This document shows, piece after piece, positions 9,751-18,827 of a DNA stretch of 64,000 nt. Below the pieces are notes generated by a model. The model was not told the DNA's origin. It ran no database searches and saw only the letters and a list, made by a program, of their open reading frames with translations. Made by a program: the position numbers and the translations under genes. Positions within the stretch are counted from its first letter, which is position 1; each line of letters opens with the position of its first letter. This DNA is from Bin34 sp963422415 (lineage in GTDB: Bacteria > Chloroflexota > Anaerolineae > Caldilineales > Caldilineaceae). Where the stretch lies: NCBI GenBank assembly GCA_963422415.1, contig OY729430.1, positions 2,294,001-2,358,000 of the forward strand. The letters are read 5' to 3'.

Positions 9751-10758
9751 TCAAAGCAAGGCTTGACTGGCGTCCAGGAAAATCTTGGCGTAGTACCCCA
9801 CATAGCAAAGCAACAACAGAATGCCCAGCGTTCTGTTGCTTTTGAATCCCGTGAACCAGACTACGGCAAAGGGCAAGGCGCTGGTGAAAAGCATGACGGG
9901 ATAGTCTAGGGTCAGCAAGGTCGGCGCCGCCGCCGAAAGCGGTTTGACCAAGGAAGTGATGCCGATGATGGCCAGCACGTTGAATATGTTGCTGCCCACC
10001 AGATTTCCCACGGCAATGCCCGCCTCTCGATGTCGGACGGCGACGAGGGTCGTGACCAGTTCCGGCAGGCTGGTCCCCAAGGCGATGACCGAAAGCCCAA
10101 TGAAGAGCTCGCTGATGCCCACCATGCGCGCCAATCCGCTGGCTCCGTCCACGAGCCAACTGGCGCCCAGCGCCAAGCCGGCGATGGAAGCGGGCAAAAT
10201 GACGAGGTTGACCGCTAGAATGCGATTCCGCGACTGGACCCCCGGAGCTGCCACAGCGGCCTCTTCGACTTTGGCATTGCGTCCCACCACGTAGCTGTAA
10301 CCCATGAAAAAGGCCAGTCCTATGACCAGGATCAACCCCTCCCAACGCGTAATCTGCCGATCCGCACCCAACGAAAAGAGGACCAACAGCAGGGATACCA
10401 GCAGCATGTAGGGATATTCCCGCTTCAACATCTGTCGCCCAATCGGGAGCGCGGTGATGAGCGCCCCCACGCCCATGATCAGGCTGATGTTGGTGATGTT
10501 GCTGCCCACCACATTGCCAATCGAAAGGTCTCCGGAACTATCCGGCCCCAGATTGGCAAAGAGGCTGACCATCAGTTCCGGCAGACTCGTGCCAAAGGCC
10601 ACAATCGTGAGGCCAATCACCATAGGGGACATGCCCAGCGCGGCCGCCAGCTTGCTGGCGCTGCGGACCATCCAGTTCCCGGACAGGATGAGCACCACCA
10701 GCCCGACCAGCACTTGCGTGCCAAGAAAGGGCAGTCCCTCCGTGAAGGCAATGGACAT
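9751..10758 (-). CDS. Na+/Ca2+ exchanger-family cation antiporter
   Basis: A 335-residue integral membrane protein built of two homologous halves. Each half carries the CaCA family alpha repeat: GTSLPELMVSL followed by GNVVGSNITNISLIMG, and GTSLPELVTTL followed by GNLVGSNIFNVLAIIG. The acidic residues of the two SLPE motifs form the ion-binding site in this family, which exports Ca2+ against Na+ or H+ at the cytoplasmic membrane. Ten or eleven hydrophobic segments are apparent. I start at ATG 10758 (MSIAFTEGL), because the 66 extra codons upstream overlap the end of miaB in another frame and are not hydrophobic. It lies 47 bp downstream of miaB on the same strand, so co-transcription is likely. 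The actual cation is not decided by sequence. Confidence 0.9.
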   Translation of the reverse strand: MSIAFTEGLPFLGTQVLVGLVVLILSGNWMVRSASKLAAALGMSPMVIGLTIVAFGTSLPELMVSLFANLGPDSSGDLSIGNVVGSNITNISLIMGVGALITALPIGRQMLKREYPYMLLVSLLLVLFSLGADRQITRWEGLILVIGLAFFMGYSYVVGRNAKVEEAAVAAPGVQSRNRILAVNLVILPASIAGLALGASWLVDGASGLARMVGISELFIGLSVIALGTSLPELVTTLVAVRHREAGIAVGNLVGSNIFNVLAIIGITSLVKPLSAAAPTLLTLDYPVMLFTSALPFAVVWFTGFKSNRTLGILLLLCYVGYYAKIFLDASQALL

Positions 10759-10805
10759 GGGCGAAGCCTGCCTGCTTGTTGAAACTCCCGAGGACGGGAT
10801 TCCAC

Positions 10806-12230
10806 TCAGCCTGCGGGCATCTCCAGAATGTCGCCCAATCGGCCTTGCATGCTCCAGGGTCCTGCCCAGGTGATGTCGGCCGTGATCATTTGACCCTTGA
10901 GGTCTTGCCCCGATTCCACAAAGACCAGCTTGTTCTGTGGAGTGCGTCCCAGCCACTTGCCCCGGTGCCGCCTCTCGATAAGCAATTCCTGCGTGGTACC
11001 TAAAAGCCGTTGGTTCTTGTCCAGGCAGATGCCTTCCATGAGGGTCTCCAGCCTGCGATGCCGGGCCTTCTTGACGGCATCGGACACGTCATCCTCCATA
11101 CGCCGGGCGCTGACCGTGCCCGGACGAGGACTGTACCGGGCCAGATGGGCCTTGTCCAGTTTCAAGTCCTGCAAGAGGTCAAACGTGTCCTCGAACTGGC
11201 GATCCGTCTCGCCGCAGAACCCCACGATGATGTCGGTGTTGATGCCGCAATCCGGAATCGTGGTCCGGATTCGGTCCACCAACGCGCGGTACGCGGCGTT
11301 GGTGTAGCCGCGCCGCATCTGGTCCAGCACGGCATCATTGCCGGCTTGCACCGGCACTTCCAGATGAGGGCAGACCTTGGGCAGATCCCGCACCGCCTGC
11401 AGAATGCGGTCGGAGAAGTACGAAGGGTGGCTGGTCAGGAAACGAATTCGCCACAATCCCGGTATCTCATGCAGGTCCCTGAGCAGGTCGGCCAAGTCGG
11501 GGGCTCCCGAAGCCGCCAGTCCGTGTTGCACGGGGACTTGGTCGCTGTGTCCCAGATTCCCCAACATGTCATATCCATAGCGATCCACGATCTGCCCCAG
11601 CAGAGTCACTTCCCGCACGCCCCTTTGCACCCTTGACTGGACCTCGTCCACGATCTCGGCGGTCGGCCGGCTTCGCTCCACGCCCCGCCGGAAAGGAATG
11701 ATGCAGAAGGTGCAGGCATGGCTGCACCCGTAGACCACCGGCACGAATGCCGTGACGTCCTCGGTGCCATGCGGTGGAGAATTGGGACGGGTTGTGACCC
11801 GATCCTGCCGCACATGAATTGCCTGTGCCATCTTCTCCTGCAGCCTGCGCGTCTGATCATTGATCCGATCGCTCTGCAGGTAGTTGACCAACGGCGTCGA
11901 CTCGCTGGGCGGCATGAAGACATCGACATACGGAAATCTCTTGCGCAAGGCCGGACTGGGATTTACGCCAACCATGCATCCCATGAGAGCCAGTGTCCGT
12001 TCGGGTTTCTGGCTCTTCCACCGCTTGAGGGCTCCTAGCTTGCCCACCGCCTTGTCTTCAGCGCTTTGCCGTACCACACAGGTGTTGACCACGGCCACGT
12101 CGGCTTCTTCCAGCTCCAAGGCCGGGGCGTATCCCAAATGCTCAAGGGCATCGGCCACGTGTTGGCTGTCGGCCGTGTTCATCTGGCAGCCAATCGTCCA
12201 GATGTGAAATTGCCTGGATGCAGACATCAT
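10806..12230 (-). CDS. miaB: tRNA-2-methylthio-N6-dimethylallyladenosine synthase
   Basis: A 474-residue radical-SAM methylthiotransferase that adds the methylthio group at position 37 of tRNAs reading UNN codons. Three domains are visible: an N-terminal UPF0004 domain with the cluster cysteines in IGCQMN (~14), VNTCVV (~50) and ALMGCMVG (~84); the radical SAM core with CSHACTFC binding the catalytic 4Fe-4S cluster, plus FLTSHP and DIIVGFCGET; and a C-terminal TRAM-like domain (~400-474) ending in ITWAGPWSMQG. The C-x-N-C pattern and the length fit MiaB better than RimO or MtaB. The start is ATG 12230 or the adjacent ATG 12227. The exchanger gene follows 47 bp downstream and an SDR gene lies upstream on the same strand. 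Confidence 0.93.
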   Translation of the reverse strand: MMSASRQFHIWTIGCQMNTADSQHVADALEHLGYAPALELEEADVAVVNTCVVRQSAEDKAVGKLGALKRWKSQKPERTLALMGCMVGVNPSPALRKRFPYVDVFMPPSESTPLVNYLQSDRINDQTRRLQEKMAQAIHVRQDRVTTRPNSPPHGTEDVTAFVPVVYGCSHACTFCIIPFRRGVERSRPTAEIVDEVQSRVQRGVREVTLLGQIVDRYGYDMLGNLGHSDQVPVQHGLAASGAPDLADLLRDLHEIPGLWRIRFLTSHPSYFSDRILQAVRDLPKVCPHLEVPVQAGNDAVLDQMRRGYTNAAYRALVDRIRTTIPDCGINTDIIVGFCGETDRQFEDTFDLLQDLKLDKAHLARYSPRPGTVSARRMEDDVSDAVKKARHRRLETLMEGICLDKNQRLLGTTQELLIERRHRGKWLGRTPQNKLVFVESGQDLKGQMITADITWAGPWSMQGRLGDILEMPAG

Positions 12231-12331
12231 GAAGTCAATCCTGGGAGACGGGGAAGAGACATGACGGGCGGTATGCGATCGGATTCCATGGGACTTGGCG
12301 CTGGATCAAAGAGCGGCCAGACCGAAAGACA

Positions 12332-13069
12332 TTATCCCACGCGCGGATCGGTGGGATAGACATTCATCTCTGCAATGCAGACGCGGTACGGCAATCGGGC
12401 GGCAAAGACAATGGTGTCGGCAATGTCCGCGGATTGCAGCATGCGAGTCCGCGCCTCGGCGGGCGGTGGCGCGGGTCGCCGGTCCAGCAGAGGCGTGGCT
12501 CCGACCCCCGGATTGATGAGAATGGCACGCACGCCATGCGGATTGCCCTCCTCGTTCAGGACCTGGTTCATGGCCTGCATGCCGATCTTGCTGCTGCTGT
12601 AGGCCACCCCGGAAAGCAGGCTGGGGTGGTTGGCGGCCCGTGAAGCCACATTGATAATGGAACCGCGTCCGGCCCGCTTCATGCTAGGCAACGTCAGCTT
12701 GGTCAGCTGGAACGCAGCTCTTAGGTTGACCGTCATGATACTGTCCCATTCCTGCAGCGTGGTGTCGGCGACACTGCGGGCGGGCACGTTCATGCCAGCG
12801 TTGTTGACCAGGATCTCGACCGCTCCCAATTCCTGTTCCACTTGGGCATGGGCCCGCGCGACCTGATCCGCACAGCCCACGTCCACAGACAAGGCCAGCG
12901 CGCGCGTGGCCTGATCGCGCAAGCGGGTGGAAAGGACCTGCAGTTTGCCACTTGTGCGTGCGATCAGGGCCAAGGACGCCCCCAGCGCGGCAAACTTCTC
13001 TGCCGTGGCCTCTCCAAACCCGCTGCTGGCTCCTGTGATCAGAACAACGCGGCCTGTCAGATCCAACAT
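12332..13069 (-). CDS. Short-chain dehydrogenase/reductase
   Basis: A 245-residue classical SDR. The Rossmann motif TGASSGFGEAT (~12-22) binds NAD(P); NNAG appears at ~86; the active-site Ser is in INVASR and the Tyr/Lys pair is YSSSKIG with the usual spacing; the PG after the catalytic helix (INPGVGATP) is also present. The ATG at 13069 is preceded by a strong Shine-Dalgarno AGGAGA at the right distance, so the 16-codon upstream extension is rejected. These enzymes reduce carbonyls or oxidise alcohols; the substrate cannot be read from the sequence. The gene is about 100 bp upstream of miaB on the same strand and divergent from the HAD gene. Confidence 0.9.
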   Translation of the reverse strand: MLDLTGRVVLITGASSGFGEATAEKFAALGASLALIARTSGKLQVLSTRLRDQATRALALSVDVGCADQVARAHAQVEQELGAVEILVNNAGMNVPARSVADTTLQEWDSIMTVNLRAAFQLTKLTLPSMKRAGRGSIINVASRAANHPSLLSGVAYSSSKIGMQAMNQVLNEEGNPHGVRAILINPGVGATPLLDRRPAPPPAEARTRMLQSADIADTIVFAARLPYRVCIAEMNVYPTDPRVG

Positions 13070-13375
13070 TTCTCTCCTGCCTTTATGGAACGAGACTGCC
13101 TGACGGGCCAATCTCATTGAGCCCGGCCCGAGAATTCCGTTGAGTCAAGCTCCATTGTCCGAAAGGCGGGCGGGGCATCGGGCAGTATAATATAGTCGGC
13201 CGGAAAGGCCTTGGGACCGGTCTGTGCGCGCAGCCTCGCCTATCATGTAGGCAGCGTGACGGAATCGGGATTCTGCATGCAGGTTCGCCCCAAGGCCTTG
13301 CATTGCCGGTGCCATCCGTAAGCCCCGAAGAGACAGGGCCCCTATTTGCCCCATGGAAAATTCGTTACGCTATCG
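13070..13375. other. Divergent intergenic region with -10-like AT patch
   Basis: About 305 bp between the SDR and HAD genes. The only promoter-like element is an AT patch containing TATAAT at 13186-13191 (TATACT on the other strand), with no convincing -35 in either direction. No gene or RNA recognised. Confidence 0.4.
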
Positions 13376-14317
13376 ATGGCCCTAGCCCTCTCTCCGGTGG
13401 CGACGCCAAGACTGCCCCTCACGGTTGTTCTCTTTGATGTGGATGGTGTGCTGTGGGATACCCGGCGGAGCTACGACGCCGCGATCCTCAAGACCCTTGA
13501 CTACATGGTCGTCTTGGCAGGTCGCTTTGACCTGCAGGGGCGAGTCGAGGAAGCCGACCTGCGACGGATGCGGCGCGCAGGAGGGCTGAACAACGACTGG
13601 GATTTGACGTATGTTTTGTTTGTGGCCTTGTTGCACGGATACCAGGACCTGGGACAGGCCGCTCGCGATACGGCGGGACAGGGAGTGGACTGGGCCCATG
13701 GACTGAGGGGGTGTGTCTCCCGTCTTGAATTTGACATAATCAAGAAAAGCTTCGATTTGGTATATTGGGGCCATGAGACCTACCGGCGTTTCCAGGGAGC
13801 GGAGCCACCTCTGGTACCGGTGCAACATGGGACATGGCAAAAGGAATTCCCCTTGATTTCGGATTCTGTCTTTGACGCCCTGGCTGCCGTTGGTGTCACG
13901 GCCATGGGCATCGCGACCGGCCGATCCGATCTCGAATTGCAGACCGTCTTGCAGCACAGCCGGCTGGCGGACCATGTCCCGATCGCGGCCATGTGCACCG
14001 CCGATATTCTGACCAAGCCAGATCCCCAAGTGGTGTCTTGGTGTCTGGAACGGCTGGGCTTGACCGGATCCGGACAGGACGCCGTGGGAGTTCTTTTCTG
14101 CGGGGATACTCGGGACGATTTGCAATTGGTTCTGAACTACGCCAACTGGGATGCCCGACCTTCGACTCCGGCGGTGTGGCTGGGAGGCGTGGCGGTGGTG
14201 CCGGAACCAGAGTTTGAGTTTTTCCTGCAGAAAGGCGCAGTGGCCTGCATTGACCATGTACGGCACCTACCTGAACTGATACGACGATTGAACGAAAGGA
14301 CTGTGCAGCGCTCATGA
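13376..14317 (+). CDS. HAD-family phosphatase-like hydrolase
   Basis: A ~313-residue HAD-superfamily protein. Motif I is FDVDGVLWDT near the N-terminus, giving the nucleophile and acid/base aspartates; motif II is the Thr of GIATGRSD; motif III is the Lys of TKPDP; motif IV is the acidic pair of CGDTRDD. A helical cap of about 100 residues lies between motifs I and II, as in class C1 HAD enzymes. The chain is longer than the usual ~220-240 residues because of the large cap and a C-terminal extension. ATG 13376 was chosen over TTG 13346. Its stop overlaps the ATG of the next gene (ATGA), so the two are translationally coupled. Substrate unknown. Confidence 0.85.
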   Translation: MALALSPVATPRLPLTVVLFDVDGVLWDTRRSYDAAILKTLDYMVVLAGRFDLQGRVEEADLRRMRRAGGLNNDWDLTYVLFVALLHGYQDLGQAARDTAGQGVDWAHGLRGCVSRLEFDIIKKSFDLVYWGHETYRRFQGAEPPLVPVQHGTWQKEFPLISDSVFDALAAVGVTAMGIATGRSDLELQTVLQHSRLADHVPIAAMCTADILTKPDPQVVSWCLERLGLTGSGQDAVGVLFCGDTRDDLQLVLNYANWDARPSTPAVWLGGVAVVPEPEFEFFLQKGAVACIDHVRHLPELIRRLNERTVQRS

Positions 14318-15882
14318 GTGACAAATTGTGGATTCCCGGCCAGACGGAACCGGCGGTCTCCCAAGAACTGATCTTGCCGGGGGGCCAATCCGCCGACCCG
14401 GCCCCGCCCTCTGCGCCGAATGCCCCCGCGGCCCCGGCCCCGCCCGAAGCTCCAGCCGCTCGCCAGGATCCGGATCCGGCCGCGGCGGAGGAACAGGCCC
14501 AACGCTTCAGGAAGTTCATCGAAAGCCTGAAGTACCCGCCGCGCCCGGTCCAGGTGGCCTGTCCACAATGCCGGGCGCAGGTCAATTCCCTGGTCTTTCC
14601 CATTCAGGACTATGGAGCCAATCCCCAGCTGCTCTCCATGTTTCTCTCGGGGCAACTGGATACCTTGATGTGCGCCGGGTGCGGGAATTCCCTGACTCTT
14701 GGCTTTCCCGTGATGGTGCATTGGCCCCAGCAGGAGTTTCTAGGCGTGGTGGTTCCCGAATCCGGCAATGCCCAGGCTACCCCGCAGACCCTGATCGGTC
14801 AGCTGTCCGCTACCTTCATGGCCAAGGTGCCACCCCCGGAGCGCAAGGGGTACATGCTGAACCCCAAGCAATACCTGAGCAGGGCGCGGTTGCATGACAC
14901 CCTATGGGAATTCCAAGGCGTCACCCGGGAAATGCGCCAACGTCAGCAAGCCCAGATGATCCTGCTGCAGCGGATGCTTACGGCCCAGGGCCAGGCAGAC
15001 GACTGGCAACGATTGGTGGAGGCGGATGCCTCCTTGGTGGATCGCGGTTTCATGCTGCAGATCATGCAAATGGCACAGCAGGCGCCGGCAGAGGCGGACG
15101 GTTCCCCAGAATTGCGGGCCCTGCTGCAATTCCTTCTGGAAAGGACCGCGGCCGGCCAGCAAGTTCAGGCACAGCAGCAGGCGATTGCGGACATCACGCG
15201 CAAGATGCAGGACGGAGTGGCAGTGCAGGACCTGGTGCACTTGCTGAGTGCACAGTGGCATCAGGAGGGCGGAAGTGACGTGGTGTTGGCGCTGGTGCAT
15301 ACGGCGCCGCATCGGTTTGACTATGAATTTCTGCTGGAACTGTCCCTGCTGATTGACACGGAGGAGGAGGATCGGCGGCGCAAGGCCCTGGAAGAGATGC
15401 GTTCCGGGATCGACGCCGCCATGAAGGCCGTGGTCCAGCAACGCGCACAACTGCAACAAAATGTCTACCAAGCCAGCGTTTCATTGATTTCGGGAGCCTT
15501 GGAGGCGGAAGACCCGGCCGCTCTGCTGCGCGGTCAGCCGCGCCTGTTGCGGGGTCCCTTCATGCCGGTGTTGATGAACATGATCGGCAATGCGGAAAGA
15601 AACAAGGCACAGGAGGTGGTGCAGCGCTTGTTACACTTGCGCGACGTGGCCTTGCAGGTACAGACCGAAACCATGGGACCCGAAGACTGTTTTCTCTTTC
15701 AGTTGATTACCGCCAAGTCCGTCCGTGAAGAAAGGTCCCTAATGGAAAAGGAGCACGCGCTCATTACCCAAGAGCTCTTGGATAAAATGAACGAGTTGGC
15801 AACCGGCCTGCAGGAAAACGATATGATGGAACAGGCCCGGAAGATTCGTTCTCTGCGCGGCCAACTGGCGTTGATGCGGTAA
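14314..15882 (+). CDS. CpXC-domain zinc-ribbon protein
   Basis: A 522-residue protein of unknown role. Residues ~15-55 are a Pro/Ala-rich, probably disordered linker. Around residue 85 a CPQC motif and about 40 residues later CAGC form a presumed zinc site, with the flanking pattern of the CpXC domain (IQDYGANPQLLSMFLSGQLDTLMC). The rest is strongly Gln/Leu-rich and helical, suggesting coiled coil or helical repeats; it ends with a leucine/glutamine-rich helix. It starts in the stop codon of the HAD gene, so the two are one transcriptional unit. The CpXC domain occurs in poorly characterised bacterial proteins and no catalytic function is claimed. Confidence 0.75.
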   Translation: MSDKLWIPGQTEPAVSQELILPGGQSADPAPPSAPNAPAAPAPPEAPAARQDPDPAAAEEQAQRFRKFIESLKYPPRPVQVACPQCRAQVNSLVFPIQDYGANPQLLSMFLSGQLDTLMCAGCGNSLTLGFPVMVHWPQQEFLGVVVPESGNAQATPQTLIGQLSATFMAKVPPPERKGYMLNPKQYLSRARLHDTLWEFQGVTREMRQRQQAQMILLQRMLTAQGQADDWQRLVEADASLVDRGFMLQIMQMAQQAPAEADGSPELRALLQFLLERTAAGQQVQAQQQAIADITRKMQDGVAVQDLVHLLSAQWHQEGGSDVVLALVHTAPHRFDYEFLLELSLLIDTEEEDRRRKALEEMRSGIDAAMKAVVQQRAQLQQNVYQASVSLISGALEAEDPAALLRGQPRLLRGPFMPVLMNMIGNAERNKAQEVVQRLLHLRDVALQVQTETMGPEDCFLFQLITAKSVREERSLMEKEHALITQELLDKMNELATGLQENDMMEQARKIRSLRGQLALMR

Positions 15883-15982
15883 GGGCGGAAGGCCATATGC
15901 AGGCCCGCCGCCATTCGAACGGCGACATGACACGCGGTGCAATGGAGACTTGAGGATTGGGGCTTGTGGAGATGAGGTTGCA

Positions 15983-17236
15983 GTGAAGGCACACGATTGG
16001 TTAAGCGGCGAGATAGTGACTACGGGGTCCGAGCTGTTGCTGGGCCAGATTGTGGATACCAATGCGGCATGGATGGCCCGGCATCTCAATGCGATTGGCA
16101 TTCATCTCTATTACAAGAGCACGGTCGGTGACAACGAAAACCGCCTTTGCGCTCTGTTGCAGACCTGTCTGCAGCGCAGCGACGTGGTGATCGTGACCGG
16201 TGGACTGGGCCCTACGGCAGACGACATTACCCGTCAGGCCCTGGCCCGCGCCGTGGGCGCGCCGCTGTTGATCCATGAGCCTACCCTGGAAGGACTGCGC
16301 CAGCGGTTTTCCCACTGGGGCACCAAGATGACGGCCAACAATCAGCGGCAGGCCTTGGTGCCGGCAGGGGCCGAGATTGTGTCCAACCCCGTGGGCACGG
16401 CCCCCGGCATTCGGGTTGAGATCAGGGAATGTGTACTGTTCGCGTTGCCCGGAGTGCCGCGGGAGATGAAGCACATGATGACGGAGTCGGTGCTTCCGTT
16501 CCTCAAGGCCCGCACCGGGGGCGTGGGTCTGATTCGCACCCGTACCTTGCGGACCATCGGCATCGGAGAAAGCATGTTGGACCACGAGTTGGGCGAGCTG
16601 CTTCACTCCGCCAATCCGACTGTCGGTCTGGCCGCGCACACCGGCCAGGCCGACATCAGGATTACGGCTCGGGGCCGCAGCGAGGCGGAAGTCGAGAGAC
16701 TTCTGGATGACATGGAAGGCCAGGTCCGATCCTTGGTGGGCCAGCATGTCTACAGCGATGAAAAGGACAAGGACATTGCCGCGCATGTCGCGGAACTGCT
16801 CGCGGCCCGCGGAATCCGTTTGGTCTTGTTCGAGCAGCAGCAGGGCGGCCCGATTGCACAGCGTCTCCGCGCCAGCGCCGACCCCGCGCCCTTGCTGGAG
16901 GTGGAGGCGCTGCGTCCCGGCCTGTCGGCGGAATGGAATTCCCTGCTCCCCGACATGGCGACGGCAGAGAGCCTGGAAACCGCGCTGGACCGGTTTTCCG
17001 CAGCCTTGGGGGACCTCGCCCCGGACGTGTCTTGCATGATTGTGCTGGGCGCCACACAGCCGGACCACGGGATGTATCAGCAGAAGAAGGGAATGACCTC
17101 TGTTCTGTACAAGAGGCCCGAAGGGGAAAGTCGCTTGCAGCTGGAATTCGGAGGTCCCGATGAATTCACGACTGTGTGGATCGGCAACCGGTGTCTTGAT
17201 CTGATACGGCGCGATATGCAGGGGCTGGACCAATAA
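15983..17236 (+). CDS. CinA-like protein with degenerate C-terminal amidase domain
   Basis: A ~417-residue protein. Residues 1-~175 are the MoaB/CinA nucleotide-binding domain: EIVTTGSELLLGQIVDTNAAW, VVIVTGGLGPTADDITRQ and LPGVPREMKHM are near-canonical, as in ADP-ribose/NMN-type pyrophosphatases. A KH-like middle section follows. The C-terminal section (~265-417) aligns in place with the nicotinamide-nucleotide amidase domain, but the family's ESCTGG, which carries the catalytic Ser, is replaced by EQQQGG and the rest is divergent, so amidase activity is unlikely. GTG 15983 has GATGAGG about 8 nt upstream and is preferred over TTG 15950. It follows the CpXC gene after 100 bp. Confidence 0.88.
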   Translation: MKAHDWLSGEIVTTGSELLLGQIVDTNAAWMARHLNAIGIHLYYKSTVGDNENRLCALLQTCLQRSDVVIVTGGLGPTADDITRQALARAVGAPLLIHEPTLEGLRQRFSHWGTKMTANNQRQALVPAGAEIVSNPVGTAPGIRVEIRECVLFALPGVPREMKHMMTESVLPFLKARTGGVGLIRTRTLRTIGIGESMLDHELGELLHSANPTVGLAAHTGQADIRITARGRSEAEVERLLDDMEGQVRSLVGQHVYSDEKDKDIAAHVAELLAARGIRLVLFEQQQGGPIAQRLRASADPAPLLEVEALRPGLSAEWNSLLPDMATAESLETALDRFSAALGDLAPDVSCMIVLGATQPDHGMYQQKKGMTSVLYKRPEGESRLQLEFGGPDEFTTVWIGNRCLDLIRRDMQGLDQ

Positions 17237-17399
17237 CTTGGATGGCGCGTCGCTGGCGTTCGTTCTGCAGCGGCAACGGACAAGGCCATTCCGGGTTCGA
17301 CGGGTTCCCCGATTCAGACAATACGGATATGCTATCCCTTGTTGCATAGCCGGAGCCTGCCGACATGGCTCTCCATGAATTTCCACATCGTGCCTTTCC

Positions 17400-18800
17400 A
17401 TGCAGATGCTTTTGATTCGGTTGGTATCCGTCGCGGTGACGCTGGGCGGAGTCCTATTGTTCACCCAGAGCGCAGCCCCTGATTTTCTTGTGATCCCTTC
17501 CGCCTATGAGCTGAAGGAAATGGCAGGCGAGATGCACCTTGACGCATGGCGCCAACAACTGGCCGAGATCCGACGGGACGTCATCGCGCCCAGCCCCGTG
17601 TCCCCGGAGGACGACAGCGGGTCCGAAACGCCGGACATGAGCCGTACAGAGCTGCCGCCGGCTTTGTCGGACCAGGAAGACACGCCCCGGGGTTCGGTGG
17701 AAATCCCTTTCCTGCAATTTGGGGACACACAGAACCGACCTTTCAAAGAACCGGTGACTGCAGCGGGTTTTCGAGGAGGATCGTCAGAAACGGGCGCCAA
17801 TCCGGACCGAGAGGATGCCTTGGCCCAATTGCCCACCATTTCCCTGCCCAAGGCAAGAGTGGCGACGCCGCAGCCCGAATCCCCCGCACCCCTCCCGCTG
17901 CGGCCTGTCAGTCCACGGGAGACCGGGACGGTCTTCACTCCCATGCGGGGCGTACAGACATTTCTGCTCATGGGCAGCGACAAGCGGGATCATGACGCCA
18001 CTTGGCGCACGGATGTGATTGTGCTCGCGATCATGGATCAGAGGCGGAACCGCGTGGACATGATTTCGGTGCCGCGGGATCTCTACATTCAGGATCCCCC
18101 ACGCCAGGAATCCAACAAGATCAACACCTTCGATTACTGGGGGGAGCAGGAAAAACCCGGCGGTGGTCCTGAACTGATGAAGCAGATTGTGTTGAGCTAC
18201 TTCGGAATTCCCATTGACCACTTTGTGCGCCTCCAATTCTCGGGCTTTTCCCAGATAGTGGATGCCATGGGCGGGATCGATGTGTATGTACCTTGTCCCC
18301 TCTATGACATCAAGCCGCAAGAAAATCTGTATCTCAACCTGCAACCCGGACATCACACTCTGGATGGCACACAGGCGTTGGCCTATGTGCGCAGTCGGGA
18401 GCAGGGCGGCGACCTCTCCCGCGTGGAACGTCAACAGCAGATCTTGATCGCGCTAAAGCAGAAATTCACGGTGCGCAACATGGTGCCCCAGATACCCAGC
18501 ATTTACGCCGCCGTGCGCAACGCCGTGGATACGGATATCGGTCTTTTCGAGGGCGTGGCACTGGCGCGTGCGGCGTACAACATGGACTTCAACAGCGTCA
18601 AAGTGCTCACGCTGCGTCCGCGCGAGCATTTTGAAGACGGCTGGGCCCGAGGCATGCAGGTGTGGTTGCCCGATTGGGAGCGGATTCGCGGCGATATCCA
18701 ACTGCTGCTGGCCGACGTTCCCGATCCGGCCAACGGTCCGATCGGCACTGCCGCCTCGGAAATCGAACAGCAGTCGCGGGCGGGCGCCCGCTGCCAGTAG
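17400..18800 (+). CDS. LytR-CpsA-Psr (LCP) family cell-envelope transferase
   Basis: A 466-residue protein with an N-terminal signal anchor (residues ~3-24), then a Pro/Ser/Glu-rich linker to ~170, then an extracytoplasmic LCP domain. LCP signatures visible: FLLMGSDKRD, TDVIVLAIMD, VDMISVPRDLYI, NKINTFDYWG, the FSGFSQIVDAMGGIDVYVP stretch, and DGTQALAYVRSREQGGDLSRVERQQ. The Arg and Asp residues in these motifs bind the pyrophosphate of lipid-linked glycans. LCP enzymes attach polysaccharide or teichoic-acid-like polymers to peptidoglycan or envelope acceptors. The convergent neighbouring operon carries GtrA and a glycosyltransferase, consistent with surface glycan work. Confidence 0.9.
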   Translation: MQMLLIRLVSVAVTLGGVLLFTQSAAPDFLVIPSAYELKEMAGEMHLDAWRQQLAEIRRDVIAPSPVSPEDDSGSETPDMSRTELPPALSDQEDTPRGSVEIPFLQFGDTQNRPFKEPVTAAGFRGGSSETGANPDREDALAQLPTISLPKARVATPQPESPAPLPLRPVSPRETGTVFTPMRGVQTFLLMGSDKRDHDATWRTDVIVLAIMDQRRNRVDMISVPRDLYIQDPPRQESNKINTFDYWGEQEKPGGGPELMKQIVLSYFGIPIDHFVRLQFSGFSQIVDAMGGIDVYVPCPLYDIKPQENLYLNLQPGHHTLDGTQALAYVRSREQGGDLSRVERQQQILIALKQKFTVRNMVPQIPSIYAAVRNAVDTDIGLFEGVALARAAYNMDFNSVKVLTLRPREHFEDGWARGMQVWLPDWERIRGDIQLLLADVPDPANGPIGTAASEIEQQSRAGARCQ

Positions 18801-18827
18801 GAGAAAAGGGTCAGGGGACTGCCAGGT

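Noticed and set aside
9812..9840. Short inverted repeat CAACAGAA/TTCTGTTG near the exchanger 3' end
   Set aside because: Eight-bp arms in coding sequence; within the range expected by chance.
16001..17464. Open frame of 487 codons on the minus strand opposite the CinA-like gene
   Set aside because: Shadow of a conserved CinA coding frame.
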